From Sphingobacteriales bacterium (GTDB lineage: Bacteria > Bacteroidota > Bacteroidia > Chitinophagales > Chitinophagaceae), in NCBI GenBank assembly GCA_016219985.1, contig JACRJO010000029.1, forward strand, positions 1 to 64,000: a stretch of DNA of 64,000 bases. Direction: 5' to 3'. Positions 54,325 to 62,928 of the stretch are shown here, piece after piece. Positions within the stretch are counted from its first letter, which is position 1; each line of letters opens with the position of its first letter. Both the position numbers and the translations under genes were made by a program. The notes under the pieces were generated by a model. That model worked only from the letters and a program-made list of their open reading frames with translations, ran no database searches and was not told the origin of the DNA.

Positions 54325-56379
54325 TTACATAAATAAACCCAGCAGGAGATCGATTCCCTTGATACCAATAAACGGCACCAGTACTCCTCCCAGCCCATAG
54401 ATCAGCAGGTTTCTTCTTAATAAAGCAGATGCACCGATGGGTTTGTACGCGACTCCTTTCAGGGCCAGCGGAATCAATACCGGAATAATTAACGCGTTAA
54501 ATATTACAGCCGAAAGGATGGCTGATTCCGGGCTTTTCAGCCCCATGATATTTAAAGACTGAAGCGCTGGTATGGAAGCAATGAAGAGGGCCGGCACAAT
54601 AGCGAAGTATTTGGCCACATCATTGGCAATAGAAAAAGTGGTCAGTGTTCCCCGGGTAATCAGGAGTTGTTTCCCGATCTCCACCACTTCAATCAGTTTA
54701 GTGGGATCATTGTCCAGGTCCACCATGTTCCCCGCTTCTTTGGCAGCCTGCGTACCGCTGTTCATGGACACACCCACATCGGCCTGTGCCAGGGCAGGTG
54801 CATCATTGGTGCCATCTCCCATCATCGCTACCAATTTCCCGCTTTGCTGTTCCTTACGGATATAATTCATTTTATCCTCGGGCTTTGCTTCCGCGATGAA
54901 GTCATCCACACCGGCCACTTCCGCAATGTATTTTGCCGTCAGCGGGTTATCACCCGTCACCATGACTGTTTTCACGCCCATTTTCCGGAGTCGTTCAAAT
55001 CGTTCCTGGATACCGGGTTTGATAATATCCTGCAGCTCGATTACTCCTTTAATTTCATTATTCACCGCCACCACCAGGGGGGTGCCTCCGTTGGAAGATA
55101 TCAATCGTACTTTCTCCGCTGTTTCTGCGGGTACGGCATTCCCGGCTTTTGCCGCTTTATCCCTGATCGCATCAAAAGCCCCTTTCAAAATAGTCATTCC
55201 GCCGGGTATATGAACTCCACTGCTCCTGGTTTCCGCAGTAAATTTTATAAACGACATTCCGGCCTCCGTTTTTGCCTGAACACCATTCTGTGCAGCCAGT
55301 TCGATGACAGACTTCCCTTCGGGTGTATCATCCGCAAGTGAACTCAGGGCTGTCAGCTGCATAAATTCTTTTTCCTCCATTCCGTTTACGGGATAAAAAT
55401 GGGTGGCTTTCCGGTTACCGATCGTAATCGTTCCGGTTTTGTCCAACAAAAGGACATCCACATCCCCGGCCGTCTCAACCGCTTTACCACTTTTAGCAAT
55501 AACATTGGCCCTCAGGGCCCGGTCCATCCCTGCAATACCGATGGCGGATAAAAGTCCGCCAATTGTGGTGGGGATCAGGCACACAAACAACGAAATAAAG
55601 GCCGCAATGCTGATGGGCGTGTTTGCATAATCGGCAAAGGGTTTAAGGGTAACACATACTATAATAAATATGAGCGTGAATGCCGCCAGCAGGATGGTAA
55701 GGGCAATTTCATTGGGTGTTTTCTGCCGGGAAGCCCCTTCCACCAGGGCAATCATTTTATCCAGGAAACTTTCTCCCGGTTCAGTGGTGACCCTGACTTT
55801 AATACGGTCACTTAATACTTTTGTACCGCCTGTTACGGAAGATTTATCTCCCCCAGCCTCCCGGATCACCGGGGCAGATTCACCGGTAATCGCGGATTCA
55901 TCAATCGTGGCCAATCCTTCAACAATCTCCCCGTCCATCGGAATGATATCCCCCGCTTCACAGAGAAACAAATCCCCTTTTCTTAACTGGGAGGAATGCA
56001 CGACTTTCACTTCATTGACTTCCATTTCTCCCACAGGGAAGATTTTCTTTGCCGGTGTGTCTTCGCGTGTTTTACGCAGACTTTCCGCCTGGGCCTTTCC
56101 GCGGGCTTCCGCCAGGGCTTCTGCAAAATTTGCAAAAAGGACTGTTAACAGCAGTATGACAAAAATGGTTGTATTATACCAAAGGGCTCCCTGGGTACGG
56201 TCACCGGTTATCAGCTGAAATAGTGCAACCGCCAGCATGACGGCTGTACCAATCTCAACGGTGAACATTACCGGGTTTTTCACCATCAGTACGGGATTCA
56301 GTTTTACAAAAGATTGCCGTATGGCGGTACCGATCAGTTCCGGTTCAAATAATTTTATAGCACGTTTTTTTGTTGCCAT
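54325..56379 (-). CDS. kdpB: K+-transporting P-type ATPase B chain
   Basis: This 684-residue subunit is the catalytic P-type ATPase of the Kdp pump. The phosphorylated Asp is in [13 protein letters not shown], the actuator motif is [10 protein letters not shown], and the hinge is [18 protein letters not shown]. About seven membrane segments are visible. It starts ten bases after the kdpA stop. Confidence 0.98.
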   Translation of the reverse strand: MATKKRAIKLFEPELIGTAIRQSFVKLNPVLMVKNPVMFTVEIGTAVMLAVALFQLITGDRTQGALWYNTTIFVILLLTVLFANFAEALAEARGKAQAESLRKTREDTPAKKIFPVGEMEVNEVKVVHSSQLRKGDLFLCEAGDIIPMDGEIVEGLATIDESAITGESAPVIREAGGDKSSVTGGTKVLSDRIKVRVTTEPGESFLDKMIALVEGASRQKTPNEIALTILLAAFTLIFIIVCVTLKPFADYANTPISIAAFISLFVCLIPTTIGGLLSAIGIAGMDRALRANVIAKSGKAVETAGDVDVLLLDKTGTITIGNRKATHFYPVNGMEEKEFMQLTALSSLADDTPEGKSVIELAAQNGVQAKTEAGMSFIKFTAETRSSGVHIPGGMTILKGAFDAIRDKAAKAGNAVPAETAEKVRLISSNGGTPLVVAVNNEIKGVIELQDIIKPGIQERFERLRKMGVKTVMVTGDNPLTAKYIAEVAGVDDFIAEAKPEDKMNYIRKEQQSGKLVAMMGDGTNDAPALAQADVGVSMNSGTQAAKEAGNMVDLDNDPTKLIEVVEIGKQLLITRGTLTTFSIANDVAKYFAIVPALFIASIPALQSLNIMGLKSPESAILSAVIFNALIIPVLIPLALKGVAYKPIGASALLRRNLLIYGLGGVLVPFIGIKGIDLLLGLFM

Positions 56380-56389
56380 GATTTATCAG

Positions 56390-58105
56390 TTAATACAGTG
56401 AAAAATATTCTGCCAGCGGTCCCAGGGCCAGGGCAGGCAGGTAGGACAAGGCGGTAATAATAATAATAACGGCCAGGGTCATCATACCAAATGTGCCGGA
56501 GTCGGTACGCAGGGTACCCGGTGATTCAGGTATAAATTTTTTATTCGCTAATAAACCCATAATGGCAATAGGTGCGATAATGGGAAGGTATCGTCCAAGG
56601 ATCAGTACAATCCCTGTAGTAATATTCCAGAATGGATTATTATCGCCCAATCCTTCGAAGCCGCTGCCGTTATTGGCATTGGCAGAAGTGTATTCGTATA
56701 ACATTTCCGAGAACCCATGATAGGATGGATTATTCAGCCAGGCGCCGGGCTTTACCTGCCAGGCTATTTCCGGATGATGCGCCACCATATAAGCGGCCAG
56801 TGCAGTAAATCCCTTGATCAGGAAAGCGGAAAGCAGGGTAACCAGGGCAGCAATTTTAATTTCTCTTGCCTCTACTTTATGCCCCATAAACTCCGGCGTT
56901 CTCCCCACCATCAATCCGGAAATAAATACCGCGATAATGATGAAAATAAAATAGTTCAGCAGTCCGACGCCCACCCCTCCATAGAGGGCATTCACCATCA
57001 TATCCAGGATGACTACCCCGCCTGAAATGGGGGTAAGGCTATCGTGCATGCCATTCACTGATCCATTGGAGGTGGAGGTGGTGGCCACGCTCCATAAAGC
57101 GGTTGCAGCCGCACCAAAACGCACCTCCTTCCCTTCCATACTTCCGGCTGTCTGGGCCACACCCAATTTATCAATGGCCGGATTCCCTTTCATCTCGTAG
57201 TAAATATTGATGCTGCAGAAAATCACAAACAGGAAGGTCATCACCCCGAATATTACCCTGGCAAGCTTTTTCCGGTTGATATAAAATCCCAGTGCAAAAA
57301 CCAGCGCTATCGGAATGAGCAATATGGAAATTGTTTCTACAGCATTCGTAAAGTAGTTGGGATTTTCCAGCGGGTGGGCTGAATTAACACCAAACCATCC
57401 GCCACCATTGGTGCCTAATTGCTTAATGGCGATCATTCCGGCGGCAGGTCCTCTTGATACCTGAACGGAATCTCCCTGGAGGGTGACAATACTGTCCTTT
57501 CCGCCAAAACCGGCCGGGGTACCATTAAAAGCAAGTAATAATGCCACGATTACAGACAGGGGCAACAATATCCGGGTAATACTCTTCACCAGGTAATTCC
57601 AGAAATTTCCGAGATTGTTAGTCGTCTTCTCCTTTAACCCGTTGAACAGGCCAATCAGGACTGCGATACCGGTACCGGCGCTCACAAACTGAAGAAAGGT
57701 GACCACAAACAATTGGGTGAAATACGTCAGCCCGGATTCACCGGAATAGTGTTGCAGGTTACAGTTCACCAGGAAACTGATGGCCGTATTAAAGGCCAGG
57801 TCCGGTGTCTGACCAGGATTCCCATCCGGGTTCATGGGCAATTTATCCTGGAATATGAGCAGGAAAAATCCATAGACCAGCCAGAGCAGGTTGATCGTCA
57901 GCATCGCTTTCAGAAACTGTTTCCAGTTCATCGGTTCAGCGGGATTGATCCCGCTAACCCGGAAGATAAACCGCTCAACAGGATTCAAAAATCCGGTCAG
58001 GGTCTTCTTGCCAGAAAAGACATTGGCTATATATTTTCCCAACGGGTAAGCCAGGATAACCGTCAGCAGGAAAAGCAGGATAACACCTGAAATTTCGTTG
58101 TTCAT
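56390..58105 (-). CDS. kdpA: K+-transporting ATPase A chain
   Basis: This 571-residue subunit forms the K+ channel of the Kdp complex. About ten membrane segments are visible, with the selectivity-filter-type GTNGGGWFGVNSAHPLENP near the centre. It begins at the ATG at 58105, four bases after the kdpF stop. Length is normal. Confidence 0.98.
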   Translation of the reverse strand: MNNEISGVILLFLLTVILAYPLGKYIANVFSGKKTLTGFLNPVERFIFRVSGINPAEPMNWKQFLKAMLTINLLWLVYGFFLLIFQDKLPMNPDGNPGQTPDLAFNTAISFLVNCNLQHYSGESGLTYFTQLFVVTFLQFVSAGTGIAVLIGLFNGLKEKTTNNLGNFWNYLVKSITRILLPLSVIVALLLAFNGTPAGFGGKDSIVTLQGDSVQVSRGPAAGMIAIKQLGTNGGGWFGVNSAHPLENPNYFTNAVETISILLIPIALVFALGFYINRKKLARVIFGVMTFLFVIFCSINIYYEMKGNPAIDKLGVAQTAGSMEGKEVRFGAAATALWSVATTSTSNGSVNGMHDSLTPISGGVVILDMMVNALYGGVGVGLLNYFIFIIIAVFISGLMVGRTPEFMGHKVEAREIKIAALVTLLSAFLIKGFTALAAYMVAHHPEIAWQVKPGAWLNNPSYHGFSEMLYEYTSANANNGSGFEGLGDNNPFWNITTGIVLILGRYLPIIAPIAIMGLLANKKFIPESPGTLRTDSGTFGMMTLAVIIIITALSYLPALALGPLAEYFSLY

Positions 58106-58109
58106 GGAA

Positions 58110-58190
58110 TCAGAATTTTTCGGGTTTGATCAATACGTATACGAGGTATACGAATACGACAATGGAGAGGATAAATAACAGATTCATCAT
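58110..58190 (-). CDS. kdpF: KdpF micro-subunit, 26 residues
   Basis: A 26-residue frame, MMNLLFILSIVVFVYLVYVL followed by IKPEKF, ends four bases before kdpA. One hydrophobic helix followed by a short polar tail ending in Phe is the exact pattern of KdpF, the small subunit that stabilises KdpABC. It is too short for ordinary gene finders. Confidence 0.9.
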   Translation of the reverse strand: MMNLLFILSIVVFVYLVYVLIKPEKF

Positions 58191-58195
58191 GGTTG

Positions 58196-58279
58196 TCAGA
58201 TTTTTTCGAACCAGTCAATGGATTTAAAAAAAAGCCAGAAGCACAGCAGCCCGGCCAGGAGCAGGATGACAGTAAGCAT
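58196..58279 (-). CDS. 27-residue membrane protein in the kdp operon
   Basis: A frame of 27 residues, MLTVILLLAGLLCFWLFFKS followed by IDWFEKI, starts at the ATG at 58279 and ends five bases before kdpF. It has one strongly hydrophobic helix and a short acidic/aromatic tail. It is not KdpF, but its place suggests another small Kdp-associated subunit. Function is unknown. Confidence 0.72.
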   Translation of the reverse strand: MLTVILLLAGLLCFWLFFKSIDWFEKI

Positions 58280-58282
58280 ATT

Positions 58283-58390
58283 TTACAGGTATTTAATCAG
58301 TAAGCCAACTAAGAGTGCAGTGAAATAAAGCAATGGCAGGATCAGGTGCAGCCTCAGCCGGTAGCCAATTCCTTTTTTATGTCTTTCCAT
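58283..58390 (-). CDS. 35-residue membrane protein, first gene of the kdp operon
   Basis: A frame of 35 residues starts at the ATG at 58390: MERHKKGIGYRLRLHLILPL, then a hydrophobic stretch ending LLIKYL. It has a basic N-terminus and one helix. Its stop lies three bases before the next small gene. It is the first coding frame after the sigma-54 promoter, which lies about 24 bases ahead. Function is unknown. Confidence 0.68.
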   Translation of the reverse strand: MERHKKGIGYRLRLHLILPLLYFTALLVGLLIKYL

Positions 58391-58413
58391 GAGAAGTAGT
58401 TTATGGCGATATT

Positions 58414-58430
58414 GCCAGGGAAGTGCCGGT
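58414..58430 (-). promoter_or_regulatory. Sigma-54 (-24/-12) promoter of the kdp operon
   Basis: The minus strand reads CCGGCAC-TTCCC-TGGCA. GG at 58427-58426 and GC at 58415-58414 have the exact consensus spacing of TGGCAC-N5-TTGCA. Transcription would start near 58403, 13 bases before the first small gene. A sigma-54-dependent regulator gene lies just upstream. Confidence 0.72.
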
Positions 58431-58526
58431 TTGAAAGAGAAAAGCCGAAAAACAGGCGAAACACAACAGGGGCCTGCGTTTTGAGGGAATAAATAATTTA
58501 CTGCCCCGCTTACCGGGAACAGGAAA

Positions 58527-58563
58527 CCCTTCCAAAATGGAAGGGCCGTTTTTCAAAATGAAA
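58527..58563 (-). promoter_or_regulatory. Two phased palindromes: candidate upstream activator sites
   Basis: Two palindromes with the core CAAAATG lie upstream of the promoter: CCCTTCCAAAATGGAAGGG (58527-58545) and TTTCAAAATGAAA (58551-58563). Their centres are 21 bases apart, two helical turns, about 110-135 bases upstream of the -24/-12 promoter. They fit enhancer sites for the sigma-54 regulator encoded next to them. Confidence 0.6.
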
Positions 58564-58569
58564 GGGTTA

Positions 58570-59904
58570 TTACCGGATCTGGTATTCCTCCAGTTTCCGG
58601 TAAAGCGTGGTTAAGCCGATTCCCAGCAGGCGGGCCGCTTCTGTTTTATTACCCCCCGTATGTTGCAGTACTTTCAGGATATGTTGTTTCTCCATGCCCG
58701 ACAATTCGAATACGGATCCCGGGCCGGCATGATCCGGGTGCAGCATGCTGAATGGCAGTGTGGCGGGGCTTAATTCGCCCCCGCTTTCCAGGATCACACT
58801 TCGTTCAATCACATTTTTCAGTTCCCGTATATTGCCGGGCCAGTGATAATGTTGCAAAGCGTCCAGGTATTGTTTGCCCAATACCGGAACCGGTTTGTTT
58901 GTCTTGGCGGCAAAGACCCCCGCAAAATACCCGGCCAGTAACGGAACATCCTTTATTCTTTCACGCAGTGAAGGGAGCGTAATCTGGAAAACGGACAAAC
59001 GGTAGAACAGGTCTGCCCGGAAATGACCGGCTTCGGCTTCCTTTTGCAGGTCCCGGTTGGTGGCGGCAATGATGCGTACATTCACTTTGATCACCCGGGT
59101 ATCACCCACTTTAATAAACTCGCCCGACTCCAGCACCCTTAGCAAGCGGGCCTGCAGTTCGGGGGCCATTTCCCCGATTTCGTCCAGGAACATTGTACCC
59201 CCGTTGGCTTCTTCAAATAAACCCTTTTTATCCTTTACGGCCCCGGTAAAAGCCCCGGCTTTATGACCAAACAATTCGCTTTCCAGCAAATCGCGGGTAA
59301 AAGCACTGCAGTTGACGGCGATAAATGCCTGCATGCTACGCCGGCTGTTATAATGCAGGGCCTGGGCAAACACTTCTTTCCCCGTCCCGGTTTCACCCAG
59401 CAATAGGACCGTCGTATCCTCCGGCGCCACTTTCCGGGCCAGCGCAATGGCATTCCGGATAACCGCAGTTTCTCCTATTATACTGTCAAATGAATAGCCC
59501 TTTGCCGTCTCCTGCTGAAGTCTTTCCAGTTTCCGGGCTAAAAGGACTTTGTCCATGACCCGGTGCAGCAGGGGAATTATTTTATCATTATCATCCCCTT
59601 TCGTGATATAATCAAAGGCCCCGTTGCGCATGGCTTGTACCCCGTCACTGATATTGCCGTAAGCGGTGAGCAGGATGATCTCCGGCCCCGGGTATTTTTG
59701 TTTAATCTCCCTCACAAAATCCACCCCGTTCCCGTCCGGAAGCTTTACATCGCATAATACGGCATCAATGGATTCATGCTCCAGTAGCTTTTTTGCCTCC
59801 TTCAGGCTGCCGGCCTCTTTTACCCCGAAGCCCTCGAGGTGAATGATCCGCTTCAGCAATTGCCGGAGCTTTTCTTCATCATCTATGATCAGTACTGTGT
59901 TCAG
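58570..59904 (-). CDS. Sigma-54-dependent response regulator (NtrC type), CTG start
   Basis: This protein of about 444 residues has a receiver domain (phospho-Asp in VLCDVKLPDGNG, Lys in DYITKGD), an AAA+ domain with Walker A GETGTGKE and the sigma-54 contact motif GAFTGA, Walker B GGTMFLDEIGEM, and a Fis-type helix-turn-helix (GGNKTEAARLLGIGLTTLYR). Starting at the first usual codon (TTG at 59859) would cut off the acidic pair of the receiver domain. The frame continues upstream through LIIDDEEKLRQ, and the best start is a CTG at 59904, after an in-frame TAA. It should activate the adjacent kdp promoter in place of KdpE. Confidence 0.9.
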   Translation of the reverse strand: MNTVLIIDDEEKLRQLLKRIIHLEGFGVKEAGSLKEAKKLLEHESIDAVLCDVKLPDGNGVDFVREIKQKYPGPEIILLTAYGNISDGVQAMRNGAFDYITKGDDNDKIIPLLHRVMDKVLLARKLERLQQETAKGYSFDSIIGETAVIRNAIALARKVAPEDTTVLLLGETGTGKEVFAQALHYNSRRSMQAFIAVNCSAFTRDLLESELFGHKAGAFTGAVKDKKGLFEEANGGTMFLDEIGEMAPELQARLLRVLESGEFIKVGDTRVIKVNVRIIAATNRDLQKEAEAGHFRADLFYRLSVFQITLPSLRERIKDVPLLAGYFAGVFAAKTNKPVPVLGKQYLDALQHYHWPGNIRELKNVIERSVILESGGELSPATLPFSMLHPDHAGPGSVFELSGMEKQHILKVLQHTGGNKTEAARLLGIGLTTLYRKLEEYQIR

Positions 59905-60098
59905 GTGCTGGTTATTTTATACCAAAAGTAGTTCAATTACATAGTTTGGGGAATTGAAATTCCGGGTAGCCCATGAAGAACGTAAAAAAAATAACCGGAT
60001 TATTGATTGACTGATTATTTGCCTTTCGCTGAAAAAAGTCAAAAAAGCCTAAAGCGGGTGAAAAACCGTTGTTATGTCCGGTGCTTACTATCAACTCC

Positions 60099-60247
60099 CG
60101 ACTATCGACTACTGACTACTGACTACAGACTCCCGACTCCCAGCTCCCTACTTCTCCGAAGGATACGATACGCCCTTCAACTTCCAAATGTTTCATAGAA
60201 GGCCCCATTGCCCATTCACTATTCACTATTCCCCATTCACCATTCAC
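60099..60247. repeat. Two period-7 degenerate repeats (CGACTAC and CATTCAC types)
   Basis: At 60099-60147 seven heptamers run CGACTAT, CGACTAC, TGACTAC, TGACTAC, AGACTCC, CGACTCC, CAGCTCC. At 60213-60247 five run CATTCAC, TATTCAC, TATTCCC, CATTCAC, CATTCAC. Both lie in the roughly 400-base gap between the regulator and the first hydrolase; no gene is seen there. Confidence 0.85.
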
Positions 60248-60300
60248 TTCTCTCATCAATAATTACCGTAATATTGTAACGTACACCAAAACTCCATCCC

Positions 60301-61089
60301 TTGCCGGCTTTTATCTGGTACATCCTTATCGGCATTGCCGTATTGTCTGTCCTGGCCTATTTCTTCCAGGAAAAATTCATTTTCAAACCCGAGAAATTAA
60401 AGCAGGATTTTGTATTCAAATATGATGCACCCTTCCGGGAATATTTCTTTGATATCGAACCCGGGGTGCGCATCAACGGGTTGCATTTTTTCCGGGAAAA
60501 CCCGAAGGGACTGATCCTTTATTTTCACGGCAATACCCGCAGCATCAAGGGATGGGCCCGCTATGCCAAGGATTTTTACCGCTATAATTATGATGTGGTG
60601 CTCGTGGATTACCGGGGTTTTGGAAAAAGCACCGGCAAACGCAGCGAAAAAGAAATGCTGGCCGATATGCAGTATGTGTACGACAAACTGAAAGAGAGCT
60701 ACCCCGAGGATCACCTGATCGTGTATGGCCGCAGCATGGGCAGCGGTTTTGCCACCAAACTGGCTTCGGATAATAGTCCCCGTTACCTGATCCTCGATGC
60801 CCCTTATTTTAATTTCCTGCGGGTGACCGAACGGTTCCTGCCCATTCTCCCCCTGCGGATCGTGCTTCGCTTTCACCTGCGGACCGATCAATGGCTGCCC
60901 CGGGTAAAATGCCATACCTATATCATCCACGGTACCCGTGACCTCCTGATCCCGATCCGGCACAGCATGGCCCTCCAGAAACTAAACCCGCAAAGAGTGA
61001 CATTAATCCGCATCCACGGCGGCGGGCACAACAATCTTCCCGGCTTTGACGAATACCATAATTTCATCCGTGACATCCTGAAGTACTGA
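60301..61089 (+). CDS. Membrane-anchored alpha/beta hydrolase, copy 1
   Basis: This 262-residue protein starts at a TTG with an N-terminal membrane segment (about 3-22) and then an alpha/beta-hydrolase fold. The oxyanion region is LYFHGNTRSIKGW, the nucleophile elbow GRSMGSG, and the Asp and His lie in GTRDLLIP and HGGGHNNL. The layout matches the BEM46/YfhR-type hydrolases. The substrate is not known. A close relative lies at 62929-63738. Confidence 0.88.
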   Translation: MPAFIWYILIGIAVLSVLAYFFQEKFIFKPEKLKQDFVFKYDAPFREYFFDIEPGVRINGLHFFRENPKGLILYFHGNTRSIKGWARYAKDFYRYNYDVVLVDYRGFGKSTGKRSEKEMLADMQYVYDKLKESYPEDHLIVYGRSMGSGFATKLASDNSPRYLILDAPYFNFLRVTERFLPILPLRIVLRFHLRTDQWLPRVKCHTYIIHGTRDLLIPIRHSMALQKLNPQRVTLIRIHGGGHNNLPGFDEYHNFIRDILKY

Positions 61090-61181
61090 CCGGCCGCCCA
61101 TTTGTTAAGGATTGGCTAATTACCCTGCCTGTTTGTTAACCGGACTGTTATTTGAACGTCTTAAAGGAAAAGGAGGCGTGT

Positions 61182-62330
61182 ATGAAACTAAAACTCTACA
61201 CTGTATTATTTTCCGGGGTTGTTCTGCTGCTGGCCTGCAAATCGGCAGGCAAATTGTATCAAAAAGGCCGTTATGATGAAGCCGTTGAACTGGCCGCTAA
61301 AAAACTGCAGAAAGATCCCGGAGATCCCAAACTGCTGGCCACCCTCCGCAATGCCTATACCTATGCGGTAAATGACCACGAAAGCCGGATCCGCTCCCAC
61401 AGCGAAAGTAACAATGAGCTGAAATGGGAATGGATGTATTACGAATATATTTCCCTGCAAAAAATGTACGAAGCCATCCACCGGGTACCGGGTGTATTCA
61501 GCATCGTACTCCCCGAAGACTACTCCTCTTCCCTGGTTACTTCCCGTGAAAAAGCGGGCGATACCCGTTACGAAAGGGGGCTGGCCTTTATGCAGCATTC
61601 TACCAAACAGAGCTACCGCGATGCCTACCGGGAATTCCAGGCTGTGCTGAATTTCAGGCCCGGCGACCGGGAAGCCATCCTGAAAATGAACGAGGTCTTT
61701 GAATATGCCGTGACCAATGTGGTGATCGTCCCGATGCAGCAGGAAGGTGGTTTTGTGTACAGCGCTTACGGCCCGGGACAAACGAACCTGGACGACCGGC
61801 TGATCAGCCAGTTACAAAACAACAGCGGGAACGATTTTGTCCGTTATTATTCCGCCTGGGATGCAAGAAGCCGCCGGATCCGCGTCGATAGAGAAGTGAG
61901 CCTTCAGTTCTCCGGTATGGATATCGGGCGCACCCATGATGAACGCAGTTCCCGGAAAGTATCCCGGGATGTGCTGGTGAAAGAGACCGTGTATCGCCCC
62001 GACTCAGTGGTCCGGGAATACGCCAAGGTATATGCCACTGTTACCAGCACCCGCCGGGTCATGCGTTCCGATGCCACCCTGCAGGTAACCGTCAGGGATG
62101 AGAACGGGCGCCGGGTATGGAACGATCATTACGGGGCTTCCCATAACTGGAGTACCGAATTCAGCAGCTTTACCGGCGACGAAAGAGCCCTGGGTGAAGA
62201 GGACAAACAACGGGTCAACCGCCGCAGGGATTTTCCCCCGTCTGACAATGATATCCTGAAATGCATGCTGGACGAAATAAGCAATAACGCGATGTACAGC
62301 CTGAGAAGTTATTTCAACAGGAATAGTTAG
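61182..62330 (+). CDS. TPR-like lipoprotein of unknown function
   Basis: This 382-residue protein has a lipoprotein signal with lipobox VLLLAC (about residue 18), followed by a region with tetratricopeptide-like helices (KLYQKGRYDEAVELAAKKL and RDAYREFQAVLNFRPGDREA). The rest is not recognised. I use the ATG at 61182 with GGAGG ahead rather than the frame opening 30 bases upstream. It is probably anchored in a membrane facing the periplasm. It lies between two hydrolase genes, in the same direction. Confidence 0.8.
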   Translation: MKLKLYTVLFSGVVLLLACKSAGKLYQKGRYDEAVELAAKKLQKDPGDPKLLATLRNAYTYAVNDHESRIRSHSESNNELKWEWMYYEYISLQKMYEAIHRVPGVFSIVLPEDYSSSLVTSREKAGDTRYERGLAFMQHSTKQSYRDAYREFQAVLNFRPGDREAILKMNEVFEYAVTNVVIVPMQQEGGFVYSAYGPGQTNLDDRLISQLQNNSGNDFVRYYSAWDARSRRIRVDREVSLQFSGMDIGRTHDERSSRKVSRDVLVKETVYRPDSVVREYAKVYATVTSTRRVMRSDATLQVTVRDENGRRVWNDHYGASHNWSTEFSSFTGDERALGEEDKQRVNRRRDFPPSDNDILKCMLDEISNNAMYSLRSYFNRNS

Positions 62331-62345
62331 GGGCGTGCTGTAAGT

Positions 62346-62401
62346 TGCGAGCTGCGAGCTGCGAGCTTTGAGCTGTGAGTTGTGAGCTGCGAGCTGCGAG
62401 T
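62346..62401. repeat. Period-7 degenerate tandem repeat (TGCGAGC)
   Basis: Eight heptamers: TGCGAGC, TGCGAGC, TGCGAGC, TTTGAGC, TGTGAGT, TGTGAGC, TGCGAGC, TGCGAGT. It begins 16 bases after the lipoprotein stop codon and is the longest of these repeats. Confidence 0.9.
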
Positions 62402-62523
62402 TGGGGTTCGTTTCGGGGCGAAGCAGGCAAGGCAGGCGCCCGATGCTCAGTTTTCAATAGTTGAATCCACCCAGCGTCAGAGTAAGCTTCTCTTATCTGC
62501 GTTTGCCTGCGGCAAAATATTGG

Positions 62524-62752
62524 TTAGCCGGGAAGGCGGTAAGACGGAAAGACAGTACAAAGCCACTTCCCGTCTTCTTTTCTTCCCGGCTAAGAAGTTA
62601 CGCAAGCCCAAGAGAGTGGTCCCCCGCTGGCGGGGGCCGGCTGCACGATTTAAGAGAATTTTCAAATGGGGGTGGACAAAGGAAAATTTCTTATATCCAC
62701 CCCTGTTTGTAAGGTTCCTTATGGCTGATCCGCTTCCCCCGCCAGGCGGGGG
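62524..62752. repeat. Multi-hairpin non-coding region
   Basis: Four strong inverted repeats lie within 230 bases: TTAGCCGGGAAG / CTTCCCGGCTAA (62524-62593), CCCCCG / CGGGGG (62621-62636), GGGGTGGA / TCCACCCC (62669-62703) and CCCCCGCC / GGCGGGGG (62736-62752). An open frame of 157 codons spans the region but has the composition of non-coding sequence. It may be a structured RNA or the remnant of a small mobile element. Confidence 0.5.
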
Positions 62753-62928
62753 ACAATGTGCCTTCCCTCATTTCTACTGGCGTAATAATACAGGCTCAAA
62801 ATATATTTTTATTTACCTCCCTAAACTTAATGACATTCTTCCTGAGAAGATTTAGGGAACAGTTGTTCAACAGAATATGTTTCTAAATTTTTCTTCCGGG
62901 ATATTTTTTTCTCGTCATCTTTGCCCCG

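Noticed and set aside
62382..62855. 157-codon frame after the lipoprotein gene
   Set aside because: It runs through a heptamer repeat and four hairpins, with composition unlike a protein, and matches nothing I know.
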